In this document: one piece after another, positions 1 to 7,925 of the stretch
How positions within the stretch are numbered: position 1 is the stretch's first letter
Layout: each line of letters begins with the position of its first letter
NCBI GenBank assembly: GCA_947566125.1
Contig: CANOIR010000015.1
Coordinates: 1 to 53,412, forward strand
DNA from: an uncultured Ruminococcus sp.
GTDB lineage: Bacteria; Bacillota; Clostridia; Oscillospirales; Ruminococcaceae
Length of the DNA: 53,412 nt
Direction of reading: 5' to 3'
Made by a program: the position numbers and the translations under genes
The notes under the pieces: model-generated
What the model saw: only the letters and a program-made list of their open reading frames with translations
Databases searched by the model: none
What the model was told of the DNA's origin: nothing

Positions 1-39
1 TTCTCATTTATTCTCTCGCTCTCTCCCGACAGCTTTATT

Positions 40-68
40 ATTATAGCACATCTAACCACTCTTGTCAA
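40..68 (-). promoter_or_regulatory. Sigma-A promoter reading off the left edge
   Basis: On the minus strand TTGACA (68-63) and TATAAT (45-40) are both perfect and separated by 17 bp. A GGGAGAGAG ribosome-site-like run and an ATG at 7-5 follow, so a gene probably starts here and leaves the window. Too little of it is present to name. Confidence 0.7.
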
Positions 69-167
69 TACCTTTTTGTCGGTTTTATGTTTTGCATAGT
101 TTTTAAATGCGATTTTAGTCGTTTTATGACATATTTTTCAAAAAACAACAAATATCTCCTTCCTTTT

Positions 168-347
168 TCACCTTATCACCTCTTCTTCGCCTGCTATATG
201 AACCTGTTTTATCTCTTTTTCTATCTGTTTCAATCTTTCTCTGATCTCTATACTCATGTCTTCTTCTACTTCTATATCTTCTATTTCCCCTAATATTTCA
301 CATAATCCTATAAACAATTTATAATATGCTCTTTTATATCGTCCCAT
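168..347 (-). CDS. Small helical, charged protein divergent from an XRE regulator (59 aa)
   Basis: I read an ATG at 347 preceded 11 nt upstream by AGAGGAG, an open frame of 59 codons and a TGA at 170-168. The product begins MGRYKRAYYKLFIGLCEI, and its second half is rich in Glu, Lys and Ile, so it should be mostly helical. It has no signal peptide or known catalytic motif. It is divergent from the XRE gene at 488 and shares the operator-like repeats at 397-474. Its pattern Y-x-x-L-F-x(7)-I/L...E-x-I resembles the small protein at 37584-37772, which also sits divergent from an XRE gene. A second tiny frame (TTG at 151 or 148, stop 67-65, 27-28 residues, basic) follows a GGAAGGAG site, but I do not call it. 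No function is assigned. Confidence 0.45.
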   Translation of the reverse strand: MGRYKRAYYKLFIGLCEILGEIEDIEVEEDMSIEIRERLKQIEKEIKQVHIAGEEEVIR

Positions 348-396
348 TATTATAAAAGCTCCTCTATTCTCTCAAATATAATATCAATCATATCAA

Positions 397-474
397 TTGG
401 TCAACTATAAGTATACTAAAGTATTTTTAATTTGTCAAGGGTTAATTTACAATAGTATTGATATACTTGACCAA
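397..474. promoter_or_regulatory. Operator-like inverted repeats between divergent genes
   Basis: TTGGTCAA at 397-404 and TTGACCAA at 467-474 are perfect reverse complements. A related TTGTCAAG lies at 432-439 and the stretch between them is AT-rich. Both flank the presumed start region of the XRE gene and of the divergent small gene. Repeats of this kind beside an XRE gene usually bind the regulator itself; that assignment is inference. Confidence 0.45.
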
Positions 475-487
475 GGAGTGAATTGCT

Positions 488-802
488 ATGTTTGAAGAAC
501 GAATCAAGGAACTACGAATTTCTTTGGGTCTTAATCAGATTCAATTCGGCAAAAAGTTATTTGTCACAAAACAATGTGTAAGCAACTGGGAAAATGGCAA
601 TATTCAGCCATCTGTTGATATGTTAATTAAAATTTCAAAGACTTTTTCTGTAAGTATTGATTATATGCTGGGTCTTTCTAATGAACTTTCTCTTGATGTA
701 AGCGGTCTTACTACTGAACAGATCCTGCATATTCAAAATGTTGTAAACGACCTAAAAAAACTGCAAAGCAACAATTTAGAAAGTCAAACAGAAAATTTAT
801 AA
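488..802 (+). CDS. XRE-family transcriptional regulator (104 aa)
   Basis: This is a DNA-binding regulator of the Cro/CI type. Residues about 1-60 form the helix-turn-helix domain: ERIKELRISLGLNQIQFGK, then the recognition helix region VTKQCVSNWENGNIQPS, then the closing helices ending in the typical DYMLGLS. Residues 65-104 are a short helical tail (TTEQILHIQNVVNDLKKL) that may dimerise. The ATG at 488 has AAGGAG in good position. It is divergent from the 59-residue protein at 168-347 and followed by a strong terminator, so it is transcribed alone. Autoregulation through the 397-474 repeats is likely but not shown. The ligand, if any, is unknown. Confidence 0.9.
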   Translation: MFEERIKELRISLGLNQIQFGKKLFVTKQCVSNWENGNIQPSVDMLIKISKTFSVSIDYMLGLSNELSLDVSGLTTEQILHIQNVVNDLKKLQSNNLESQTENL

Positions 803-805
803 TAA

Positions 806-842
806 ACAAAAAGCATGGCACTACTGCACCATGCTTTTTTAT
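806..842. terminator. Bidirectional intrinsic terminator
   Basis: AAAAAGCATGG and CCATGCTTTTT pair around a 10-nt loop, with A and T runs on both flanks. It can end both the XRE gene and the converging lipoprotein gene at 858-2111. Confidence 0.85.
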
Positions 843-857
843 TTTAATTCAATTCAA

Positions 858-2111
858 TTAAGCTCCGGCATTTTGCTCATTTTCAAAGTTGAGTTCAAAT
901 GGATTATAACGCTTTAATGCAGCATTATTTGCCTTAACATCAAGAGCTTCTATCCACTTATCCAATCTATCACGGAAATCCTTGCTATACATAGCAGATA
1001 CTACACCTCTTTGCAGCTGCTCTGTCCAAACATCATCAGCTGTCATACGATCTTCCATATCATAACGTACTACAAGATAATAAGTATTGCTTTCTTCATC
1101 ATACACAACATCAGGCTCATTGATCTTTGCCTTGTTAAAAATATAATCATATACAGTCTTATTAGGAGTATATGTTAAATCTTCTTCCTTTGTATCTTCA
1201 TCTGTAGTTACTTTTGGAATCAATGCTTCATTAGCATAAGGGATAGTTGTAGTTGTTGTAGTTGTTTCACCCTCAGATGTTGTTGTTTCTGCTGTAGTTG
1301 TTGTTGTAACTGTAACAGTTTCGCCAGCTTCATTTGTTACAGTTGCAGTTGCTGCTGCTTCTTCGGATACGGAAGTTACATACGCATTGTACTCTTCCTG
1401 AATAGAATTCATCTCTTCTTCTATTTTATCACTGTCATCAAGCTTCTTAACTGCTGCAAGGTAGCCGTCTACCATTTTTTCAAATTTGGTCTTAGCACTG
1501 CCTTCAAGAGCTTCGCCAACACCGTCTACTGCATTGAATGCAACATATTGTGTACGTGCTGTATTTTCAACATAATATTTGTGTACTTCTTTTTCTGTTA
1601 CGCCATCTGCACCGCCAATGCCATAATAGTAATAAAATACTTCATTAGCATTATAAGTGTATTCCATTATATCATATATAGAACTTTCTGAAATGCCGTT
1701 CTTCATGAAGTTTTCTTTATTTTGCTCCCAGAATGATTCCATTGTAGTGTCAAGTTCAGTTTGGGTTTCTTCAGGAAGAGTAAGATTAGCAGCCTTGAAT
1801 TCCTTATTTATAGCTGCCTGTTCCTTACAATAAGAAAGAGCCTTGTCCTGGATCCAATCATATGCGTCCTTGCCATCGATCTTCTGTTTCTTTACAACTT
1901 CTTTGTCAGAAGTATCGATCTCTGAATCCTGACTGGCTATAGTCTGAACAGCATCATTATATGCTAAATAGGAATAATAAATATATATGCCTGCTTTGAT
2001 CTGCTCACCGTCTATTGTGAGTGCATATGCTGTGTTGCTTCCACAAGCTGCCATTGAACTTAACATTGCAGCAGCTGCTGCCATAGCTGCAATTCTTTTA
2101 AAATTTGCCAT
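858..2111 (-). CDS. Secreted foldase-like lipoprotein (SurA/PrsA N-terminal type, no PPIase domain seen)
   Basis: The 417-residue product starts with a lipoprotein signal peptide: basic start, alanine-rich core, and lipobox SMAAC at about residues 19-23, so the mature protein should be anchored to the outer membrane leaflet by Cys23. The next 200 residues are helical and laid out like the N-terminal chaperone part of PrsA/SurA proteins (ALTIDGEQIKAGIYIYYSYL near the start). I see no parvulin motif. Residues about 250-290 are a Thr/Glu linker of the same style as in the secreted enzymes at the right end of the window. The C-terminal 130 residues include YDEESNTYYLVVRYDMEDR. The start has GGAGGT 5-7 nt upstream. 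Folding help for exported proteins is the family-based guess; substrates are unknown. Confidence 0.7.
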   Translation of the reverse strand: MANFKRIAAMAAAAAMLSSMAACGSNTAYALTIDGEQIKAGIYIYYSYLAYNDAVQTIASQDSEIDTSDKEVVKKQKIDGKDAYDWIQDKALSYCKEQAAINKEFKAANLTLPEETQTELDTTMESFWEQNKENFMKNGISESSIYDIMEYTYNANEVFYYYYGIGGADGVTEKEVHKYYVENTARTQYVAFNAVDGVGEALEGSAKTKFEKMVDGYLAAVKKLDDSDKIEEEMNSIQEEYNAYVTSVSEEAAATATVTNEAGETVTVTTTTTAETTTSEGETTTTTTTIPYANEALIPKVTTDEDTKEEDLTYTPNKTVYDYIFNKAKINEPDVVYDEESNTYYLVVRYDMEDRMTADDVWTEQLQRGVVSAMYSKDFRDRLDKWIEALDVKANNAALKRYNPFELNFENEQNAGA

Positions 2112-2147
2112 TTCATTACCTCCAAGTAATTTTTCAAATACTTATTT

Positions 2148-2176
2148 ATTATACTATAAAATTTCTTTCAAGTCTA
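2148..2176 (-). promoter_or_regulatory. Probable promoter of the lipoprotein gene
   Basis: A perfect TATAAT (2153-2148) lies about 37 nt from the ATG. The -35 at the 17-bp position is TAGACT, only a weak match. Confidence 0.45.
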
Positions 2177-2367
2177 TAGTTTTTTTAAATTTTTTCATAT
2201 TTTTCACGTTTTTTCACAAAAGCATATCTAAATACACTTATATCTTAACTATATTTAGTGCAACATGAATAGCATCAAATATAAAACATATCTCATAAAC
2301 GTATTTTCAAAACGTTTGAGATGTTTAAACAAAAAATAAATATATTTTTTTAATAGCAAATAAAGTC

Positions 2368-2396
2368 TTGACATTTAGATAAAAAAGATGTATAAT
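2368..2396 (+). promoter_or_regulatory. Sigma-A promoter of the zinc-ribbon gene
   Basis: TTGACA (2368-2373), 17-bp spacer, TATAAT (2391-2396), 35 nt before the ATG. The rest of the 2112-2430 gap is AT-rich. It holds one imperfect inverted repeat at about 2290-2327 (ATCTCATAAACG against CGTTTGAGAT) that could be an operator. Confidence 0.85.
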
Positions 2397-2430
2397 TTAA
2401 ATAATAATTATTTGAATAGGAGAGGTTACT

Positions 2431-2775
2431 ATGGCTGGTATTTTTGACAAAATTTCCGGTGCGAGCAAGGGCGTTTCTGATATGTCCAAAAATGCATCTG
2501 ATACAAACAACTTAAAAAAGAAAATCGCTTACGAACAGGAACGTATTCTTGAGGTTATGCAGGATATTGGCAAACACTATTATGCCGATCCAAAGGGTGA
2601 TTATACTTCTCTTTGTGCTGACATCGACGATAGAAAAAGAAGAATCAATAGCATGAGAAATGAACTCCAATCCATAAAAGGCGTTCGTATATGCACCAAG
2701 TGTGGTACTAAATTTGATGAAAAGTATACATTTGAATTTTGCGGCAAATGCGGATCAAAACTGATTGTTGAGTAA
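2431..2775 (+). CDS. Small cytoplasmic zinc-ribbon protein (114 aa)
   Basis: The N-terminal 85 residues are predicted helical (MAGIFDKISGASKGVSDMSK, then a charged coiled-coil-like stretch around LKKKIAYEQERILEVMQDIG). The C-terminal 30 residues form a zinc ribbon with two CxxC knuckles, CTKCG and CGKCG, spaced 15-20 residues apart. There is no signal peptide. It has its own strong promoter and its own terminator and ends next to a converging mreB-like gene. Proteins of this build are common in Clostridia, but I know of no assigned function. A strong ribosome site (GGAGAGG) precedes the start. Confidence 0.8.
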   Translation: MAGIFDKISGASKGVSDMSKNASDTNNLKKKIAYEQERILEVMQDIGKHYYADPKGDYTSLCADIDDRKRRINSMRNELQSIKGVRICTKCGTKFDEKYTFEFCGKCGSKLIVE

Positions 2776-2803
2776 ATTCATATTATAAAATTTATTATAT
2801 CAC

Positions 2804-2850
2804 AAAAAAGAGGCTGTTGCAAAAATTCAATTTGCAACAGCCTTTTTATT
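2804..2850. terminator. Intrinsic terminator, GGCTGTTGCAAA family
   Basis: GGCTGTTGCAAA (2812-2823) pairs with TTTGCAACAGCC (2831-2842) and is followed by TTTTTATT; A-rich sequence precedes it. It serves the zinc-ribbon gene and possibly the converging mreB-like gene. Related hairpins are at 9757, 44634 and 48828. Confidence 0.9.
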
Positions 2851-2867
2851 GTTAGCTCGTTTTTATT

Positions 2868-3887
2868 TTACTGATACTGATAAACGCCTATATGCTCAAA
2901 TCCATCAAGAAGTTTATCAACCTTTTTAAATGCAATAGCAGTTCCCTTTGCAACACAATTGAGAGGATTCTGTGCAACTATACACTTTACCTTTAATGTA
3001 CGTTCAACAAGCTTGCTCAGTCCTCCAAGAAGTGCGCCGCCACCTGCAAGGAGTATTCCGTTTTCATAAACATCTCCAACAAGTTCAGGAGGTGTTTCTT
3101 CAATAACTGTTTTTATTGCGTCTATTATCTGTGAAACTTCGTCTTCTATTGCCTCAAATACATCCAGTTCACTTATCTCTACTTTTTCCGGCATTCCGCT
3201 TACTAGATTTCTTCCCTTTGCAAACATAGTAACACTTTCACACGGGTCATATAGATTTGTAAGCTCACACTTGATTTTTTCAGCGGTTCTTTCACCTATA
3301 AGCAGCTTATACTTTGTTTGCATATATCGTATAATAGCTTCATCAATAGTGTTTCCGGCTGATTTTATTGAATGAGATGTTACAACACCATTCATAGACA
3401 CAATGGCTGCATCTGTTGTTCCTCCTCCAATATCAACTATCATATTACCTGTAGCAAGACTTATATTTACTCCTGCACCTATAAGTGCTGCAATAGGCTC
3501 ATCTATAAGATATGCCTTTCTTGAACCGGCACTCATTGCAGCCTCAACTACAGCTCGCTTTTCCACATCGGTAATAAATGACGGTACACAGATTATTATT
3601 CTAGGCTTAATAAGCTTGTTTCCTGTTACTCTTTCTATCATATCCTGAATCATATATTGAGTCATACGGTCATCTGAAATAACACCGCTGCTCAATGGTC
3701 TTACCACTTTTATATATTCAGGTGTCTTGCCTATCATCTCATATGCCTCAGCACCTATAGCAATTATTTCACGTGTACGGTCATCATAAGCGACAGCAGA
3801 TGGTTCACTTAAAACAACTCCTTTTCTGCCAAGTGTTATTACTGTATTAGCCGTGCCAAGGTCGATTCCAATATCTATTGTTGCCAT
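2868..3887 (-). CDS. mreB: MreB/Mbl-family actin-like cell-shape protein (339 aa)
   Basis: This is an actin-fold ATPase that polymerises under the membrane and guides elongation-phase wall synthesis. The phosphate-1 motif IGIDLGTANTVI is at the N-terminus, the phosphate-2 motif MIVDIGGGTTDAAIV near the middle, and LIDEPIAALIGAGVN before it; the adenosine motif is GILLAGGGALLGGL near the C-terminus. Length fits MreB (330-345). A longer frame exists to 3935, but the ATG at 3887 has GAGAGAGGAA just upstream and starts only 4 nt after the comF-like stop, so I take 3887. It lies downstream of recD2 and comF in one transcript, not beside mreC/mreD, so it may be an Mbl-like paralogue rather than the main MreB. 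Confidence 0.9.
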   Translation of the reverse strand: MATIDIGIDLGTANTVITLGRKGVVLSEPSAVAYDDRTREIIAIGAEAYEMIGKTPEYIKVVRPLSSGVISDDRMTQYMIQDMIERVTGNKLIKPRIIICVPSFITDVEKRAVVEAAMSAGSRKAYLIDEPIAALIGAGVNISLATGNMIVDIGGGTTDAAIVSMNGVVTSHSIKSAGNTIDEAIIRYMQTKYKLLIGERTAEKIKCELTNLYDPCESVTMFAKGRNLVSGMPEKVEISELDVFEAIEDEVSQIIDAIKTVIEETPPELVGDVYENGILLAGGGALLGGLSKLVERTLKVKCIVAQNPLNCVAKGTAIAFKKVDKLLDGFEHIGVYQYQ

Positions 3888-3891
3888 ATGT

Positions 3892-4608
3892 TTATTCCTC
3901 TCTCTTTCTTCGTACAGTTGCAGCGACCGCTGCATAAACTTTTTCTACACCACACATTTTAAGTAATTCAGCACACCTATTCAGCGTATTGCCTGTGGTT
4001 ATTATATCATCACATATTATAAGCTTCATTCCTTCAAGATCACGTCCCATAGGCTGAAAACTTTCTGTATTTTTCTCTCTGTCCACAGCATTAAGCGAAT
4101 GCTGCGATTTATACCCAAAACGCTTTATAAGGCAATCATCCATTACCGGAATACCTGTAACATCAGATATTGCATTGGCAATAACTTTTGCCTGATTATA
4201 TCCTCTTAAAATTTTATTCCATCTGTTCATAGGAACAGGAACTATACCATCGCAACTTTTCCATTCAGGCTTTTTATTTATAATATTTCCAAGAACCTCT
4301 CCTGCAAATATTCCAAAATTTTTATTGCTTGAATTTTTCATAGAAATAAGTGCATTTTTTGCTTCATTCTCATAATAAGATATTGCAACTGCTTCATCAT
4401 ACTTTAAAACAGCACCGCATATACAATCTTCTTTTCTCTTTCCGCATTTGCCGCAAAGCTCATTTGTATCTATCAGAACCTTTTCTCTGCATTTACTGCA
4501 AATATATTCATTCCAAGGCAGAAATTCATCGCAGCATGGACAGCGGTTAGGATATATAATATCAAAGCAAAATCTACTGAACATTTGAAGTTTGTTCATT
4601 ATTATCAC
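3892..4608 (-). CDS. ComF-family phosphoribosyltransferase-like protein (238 aa)
   Basis: Family members are used in DNA uptake in competent bacteria; the biochemical role is unsettled. The N-terminus carries a zinc-finger-like set of cysteine pairs (CPCCDEFLPW, CSKC, CGKCGKRKEDC). The C-terminal half has the type I PRTase fold: VPVPMNRWNKILRGYNQA, then the PRPP loop ICDDIITTGNTLNRCAELL. It overlaps the end of recD2 by 35 nt. The start may be the GTG at 4608 (AGG 6 nt upstream) or the ATG three codons on; both are weakly supported. It is co-transcribed with recD2 and mreB, a combination suggesting DNA processing but not proving natural competence, since no other com gene is in view. Confidence 0.85.
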   Translation of the reverse strand: MIIMNKLQMFSRFCFDIIYPNRCPCCDEFLPWNEYICSKCREKVLIDTNELCGKCGKRKEDCICGAVLKYDEAVAISYYENEAKNALISMKNSSNKNFGIFAGEVLGNIINKKPEWKSCDGIVPVPMNRWNKILRGYNQAKVIANAISDVTGIPVMDDCLIKRFGYKSQHSLNAVDREKNTESFQPMGRDLEGMKLIICDDIITTGNTLNRCAELLKMCGVEKVYAAVAATVRRKREE

Positions 4609-6829
4609 TATTACCTGAAAGCATATGCCTTAAACAGGTATAACGTTTAGTACGGCGATTATTATCAACCATATCATAAATTTTCTTCTGTGAGCCTATA
4701 ACGATAAGAAGCTTTTTTGCTCTTGTAACAGCAGTATAAAGAAGATTTCTATAATAAAGCTTTGGAAATCCGTCTAATATCGGCATAATAACAGCATCAA
4801 ATTCGCTGCCCTGACTTTTATGAACAGTAATAGCATATGCCAGTTCAAGCTGGTCAAGCATATCAAAAGGATAGACAACACGACGCATATCAAATTCCAC
4901 TACAGCTTCACCGCTGTGATTATTTATGCTTAAAATTTTACCTATATCACCATTAAATATACCTGTTCCTTCTTCATCATCTTTATGCCATTCAATATCA
5001 TAATTATTCTTCATCTGCATTATCTTATCGCCTTCACGAAAAGTATAAAGCATTGATCGAACCTCGGCAACACCCCTCTTTGGCGGATTAAGCACATTCT
5101 GAAGCATTTTATTAAGCTCGACCACACCAAGAACGCCTTTCCTTGATGGTGTTATTACCTGTATATTATCAGTCGGAGAAAAATTATATGCACTTGGCAG
5201 CCTGTCTTTTACAAGTTCAAGCAAAAGCGATGTGACTTTATCTGACGCAAGCCTTTGGAAAAAGAAGAAATCTGCATCTTTTTTTGTAAGTTCAGGATAT
5301 TCACCTTTTATTATCTTATGTGCATTTGTAATAATACAACTCTCCTGAGCTTGTCTGAAAATTTGTTTAAGTGCGATAACTGGTACGACCTTGCTATTTA
5401 TAAGATCGCCAAGCAGATTTCCTGCTCCAACAGATGGCAGCTGGTCACTATCTCCAACAAGTACTACCTTGCACCCAAGACGAAGTGCCCTAAGTAGTCC
5501 TTCAAAAAGCAAAACATCAACCATAGACATCTCGTCCACAACAAGCACATCACATATCAGAGGATTTTTCTCATTGTGTTTAAATTTTGGCTGACCTGCC
5601 ATATCAAATTCCACCTCAAGCAAGCGATGTATTGTTTTAGCATTATATCCCGTAAGGTCTGATATTCTCTGCGCAGCACGTCCTGTAGGTGCTGCGATCA
5701 TAACTTTATAACCCTGTCTTCCATAAATTGAGATTATAGCATTAAGAGTTGTTGTTTTTCCCGTACCGGGACCTCCTGTCATAATCATAATACTTCGTGA
5801 AAGTGCAGTTGCTATAGCTTCACGCTGTAAGCTCTCATATTTTATGCGATGCTTAAGCTCTTCTTCATCAATCATTTTTTCATACTTTAAAAGTTCATCT
5901 CGTGTACTGAAATCATTAAGCACACGAACCCTATCTGCAATATAGCTCTCTGCACGATAATATTCGGGAAGATATACAAATTCATGTTCGCCTCTGACAT
6001 ATTCAAAAAGATTTTCCTCTGCAAGTTCCTGCCGATACACCTCATAAAAAATCTTTTGGGAAATATTCAAGTATTCTGAAGCCTTTGGTTCAAGCTTTTC
6101 AAGCGGCAGGCAGGTATAACCATTTTTAGTATTATATGCAAGTATAAATTCTATTCCCGCAGCAACACGTTCCGGTGAATCCTTTGATATATTCATATCA
6201 TGAGCAAGCTTCTCTGCACGCTGAAATTCAAGATCTATTCCTGATGAACATAGAAGATACGGATTTGCACATATCATATCACGTCCGCCGCTGCCGTATT
6301 TCTGATAAACACGCATTGCATATTTAGAACGTATTCCATACTGAGAAAGAAATATCATAATACTTCTTAATGCGAAAATCTCCTTTACTTCAGCGGCAAT
6401 ATTTTCACATTTTTTAGGTGATATTCCACGTATCTCCAACAGCCTTGTGGGTTCTTTTTCCATTATCTCAAGAGTCTTGGCTCCAAATACATCTACAATT
6501 TTCCTTGCAAGTGACGGGCCTATTCCTTTTATTGCACCGGAGGCAAGATATTTTTGTATATTTACAGCATCAGACGGAAGTTTTCTTTCACAATACTGTG
6601 CCTGAAACTGTGTGCCAAAACGTGGATGATTGACATAAACACCATCTAAAACAAGCTGTTCACCTTCATCAACATCGCCAATTTCTCCAACAACAGTAAT
6701 AAGCTCACCTCCGCCGTCAAGTTCAAGTACAGTATAACCATTCTGTTCGTTCTGAAACAAAATATCCTCTACAGTACCCTCTATGTGCAAAGTTTGTTCG
6801 CTCAAATTTTCCACCTCCGTTTCTACCAT
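4574..6829 (-). CDS. recD2: RecD2-type (YrrC) 5'-3' DNA helicase (751 aa)
   Basis: Superfamily 1B helicase acting alone, not in a RecBCD complex, in DNA repair and replication-fork upkeep. The N-terminal part has the OB-like domain and helix-hairpin-helix repeats (GAIKGIGPSLARKIVDVFG, LEIRGISPKK) typical of RecD2. Walker A is MTGGPGTGKTTT near residue 355, and Walker B VVDEMSMVD near residue 428. Motif III is VGDSDQLPSVGAGNLL, and the late motifs AYAITVHKSQGSEFD and LLYTAVTRAKKLL are present. Length matches the family (720-800). It opens an apparent operon recD2-comF-mreB on the minus strand; the stop lies inside comF. All catalytic motifs look intact. Confidence 0.95.
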   Translation of the reverse strand: MVETEVENLSEQTLHIEGTVEDILFQNEQNGYTVLELDGGGELITVVGEIGDVDEGEQLVLDGVYVNHPRFGTQFQAQYCERKLPSDAVNIQKYLASGAIKGIGPSLARKIVDVFGAKTLEIMEKEPTRLLEIRGISPKKCENIAAEVKEIFALRSIMIFLSQYGIRSKYAMRVYQKYGSGGRDMICANPYLLCSSGIDLEFQRAEKLAHDMNISKDSPERVAAGIEFILAYNTKNGYTCLPLEKLEPKASEYLNISQKIFYEVYRQELAEENLFEYVRGEHEFVYLPEYYRAESYIADRVRVLNDFSTRDELLKYEKMIDEEELKHRIKYESLQREAIATALSRSIMIMTGGPGTGKTTTLNAIISIYGRQGYKVMIAAPTGRAAQRISDLTGYNAKTIHRLLEVEFDMAGQPKFKHNEKNPLICDVLVVDEMSMVDVLLFEGLLRALRLGCKVVLVGDSDQLPSVGAGNLLGDLINSKVVPVIALKQIFRQAQESCIITNAHKIIKGEYPELTKKDADFFFFQRLASDKVTSLLLELVKDRLPSAYNFSPTDNIQVITPSRKGVLGVVELNKMLQNVLNPPKRGVAEVRSMLYTFREGDKIMQMKNNYDIEWHKDDEEGTGIFNGDIGKILSINNHSGEAVVEFDMRRVVYPFDMLDQLELAYAITVHKSQGSEFDAVIMPILDGFPKLYYRNLLYTAVTRAKKLLIVIGSQKKIYDMVDNNRRTKRYTCLRHMLSGNSDNNEQTSNVQ

Positions 6830-6862
6830 TTTATCTTGACAAACACAATATAATTATACATC

Positions 6863-7240
6863 TTATTTCGACAAATTGCAATCCATTTCAAGAAAGTTTT
6901 TATCAGAACTTATTGCCTTTATAAATTCATCTATACTAATATATATAAGATTCCTGCGTACACTGCATATTTTTCTAACAGCTTCCGACTGCTCATCTGG
7001 TACATTGATATGAACGATATAAATTTCTGAATAGAAGCACGGTTCTGTCCAACGAAGCTGCGATAAAATATCAATAAGTTTATTCTCAAAATTTTTATCT
7101 TCCGGTCTGTATATAAGAACTGTAAATTCTTTCAGTTCTTCTTCCAAAGGACGTATTGGAACTACAAAAACATGAATAAGTACCGCTGCTGCAAGCAAAC
7201 AAAGCACTATAATTCCTGCTATCACCACATTGCCAACCAT
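6863..7240 (-). CDS. Single-pass membrane protein of unknown function (125 aa)
   Basis: The start is decided by the ribosome site: GGAGG lies 7 nt before the ATG at 7240, and the longer frame to 7261 would contain that site. Residues 4-27 are one hydrophobic segment (VVIAGIIVLCLLAAAVLIHV), followed by about 95 cytoplasmic or surface residues with alternating strands and helices (EFTVLIYRPEDKNFENKL, RNLIYISIDEFIKAI). I recognise no family. It precedes recD2 by 33 nt in the same direction and is probably in the same transcript. Confidence 0.7.
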   Translation of the reverse strand: MVGNVVIAGIIVLCLLAAAVLIHVFVVPIRPLEEELKEFTVLIYRPEDKNFENKLIDILSQLRWTEPCFYSEIYIVHINVPDEQSEAVRKICSVRRNLIYISIDEFIKAISSDKNFLEMDCNLSK

Positions 7241-7393
7241 GTGTCTGCCTCCTCTATTCACTATTTATATCTTATATACCAGTCTATATATTATGTATTA
7301 TATGTTAATACTTTCAATTTGTGCGAATATATCATATAAAACGTGGTAATATAATTAAGTAGATCCGCACTTTTTAATAATCAAAGCCGACTA

Positions 7394-7422
7394 TTGACAA
7401 ACATAATGAAATCCTCTATAAT
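7394..7422 (+). promoter_or_regulatory. Sigma-A promoter of the perR-rbr-clc operon
   Basis: TTGACA (7394-7399), 17-bp spacer, TATAAT (7417-7422). The operator-like repeats at 7431-7488 begin just downstream. Confidence 0.9.
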
Positions 7423-7430
7423 ATAATTAA

Positions 7431-7488
7431 AAATTATTATCAATAAATATAAAATCAAAATTGATAATAATAATTTATAATTATAATT
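7431..7488. promoter_or_regulatory. Fur/PerR-type operator region
   Basis: AAATTATTATCAAT (7431-7444) is mirrored by ATTGATAATAATAATTT (7460-7476), and TTATAATTATAATT (7475-7488) resembles the PerR box TTATAATTATTATAA. Lying downstream of the -10, bound regulator would block transcription. Autoregulation by the Fur-family gene that follows is the natural reading. Confidence 0.6.
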
Positions 7489-7509
7489 TAAACGAGGTGA
7501 ATTATAAAA

Positions 7510-7899
7510 GTGCAGGATAATATAAAAAGCAGAAACACATTACAGCGAAAAATAATTTTGGAAGCTGTACGTAATATGAAAAACCATCCTGACGCCGAAA
7601 TGATATACGAAAAAATCTCCGAAACAAATCCACTTATAAGTAAAGCAACAGTTTATAGAAATCTTAAACTCCTTGCCAAACAGGGACACATTCTTCACAT
7701 ACCTATTCCTGACGGCGCAGATTGTTTTGACTTTAATTGTAGTCCTCATTATCACATCAAGTGCAAAAAATGCAACAGAGTTTTTGATGTGGATATGCCA
7801 TATCAAAAAAATTTATGCAGCAATATTGTAAATGACAAAGGTTTTATAATCGAGTCACATCAAATAGTATTCAGCGGGCTTTGTCCCGACTGTAAATAA
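7510..7899 (+). CDS. perR: Fur-family metalloregulator, PerR-like (129 aa)
   Basis: Metal-dependent repressor; PerR members sense peroxide by iron-catalysed histidine oxidation. The N-terminal winged helix is seen in [20 protein letters not shown] and [18 protein letters not shown]. The dimerisation half has [18 protein letters not shown] with the first CxxC zinc pair, and GLCPDC at the C-terminus gives the second, as in PerR and Fur. It starts with GTG, GAGGTGA lying upstream. The next gene is rubrerythrin, a classical PerR target in anaerobes, which is why I favour PerR over Fur or Zur. The operator repeats in front suggest autorepression. Confidence 0.85.
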   Translation: MQDNIKSRNTLQRKIILEAVRNMKNHPDAEMIYEKISETNPLISKATVYRNLKLLAKQGHILHIPIPDGADCFDFNCSPHYHIKCKKCNRVFDVDMPYQKNLCSNIVNDKGFIIESHQIVFSGLCPDCK

Positions 7900-7925
7900 A
7901 ACTTATCAAAACGGAGGATTCTAAT

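Noticed and set aside
87..293. 68-residue plus-strand frame rich in Phe and Tyr
   Set aside because: No ribosome site; it is the shadow of the 59-residue minus-strand gene at 168-347 and AT-rich leader.
7423..7509. Fluoride riboswitch controlling the CLC gene
   Set aside because: No crcB-type pseudoknot sequence was seen before perR or the CLC gene.
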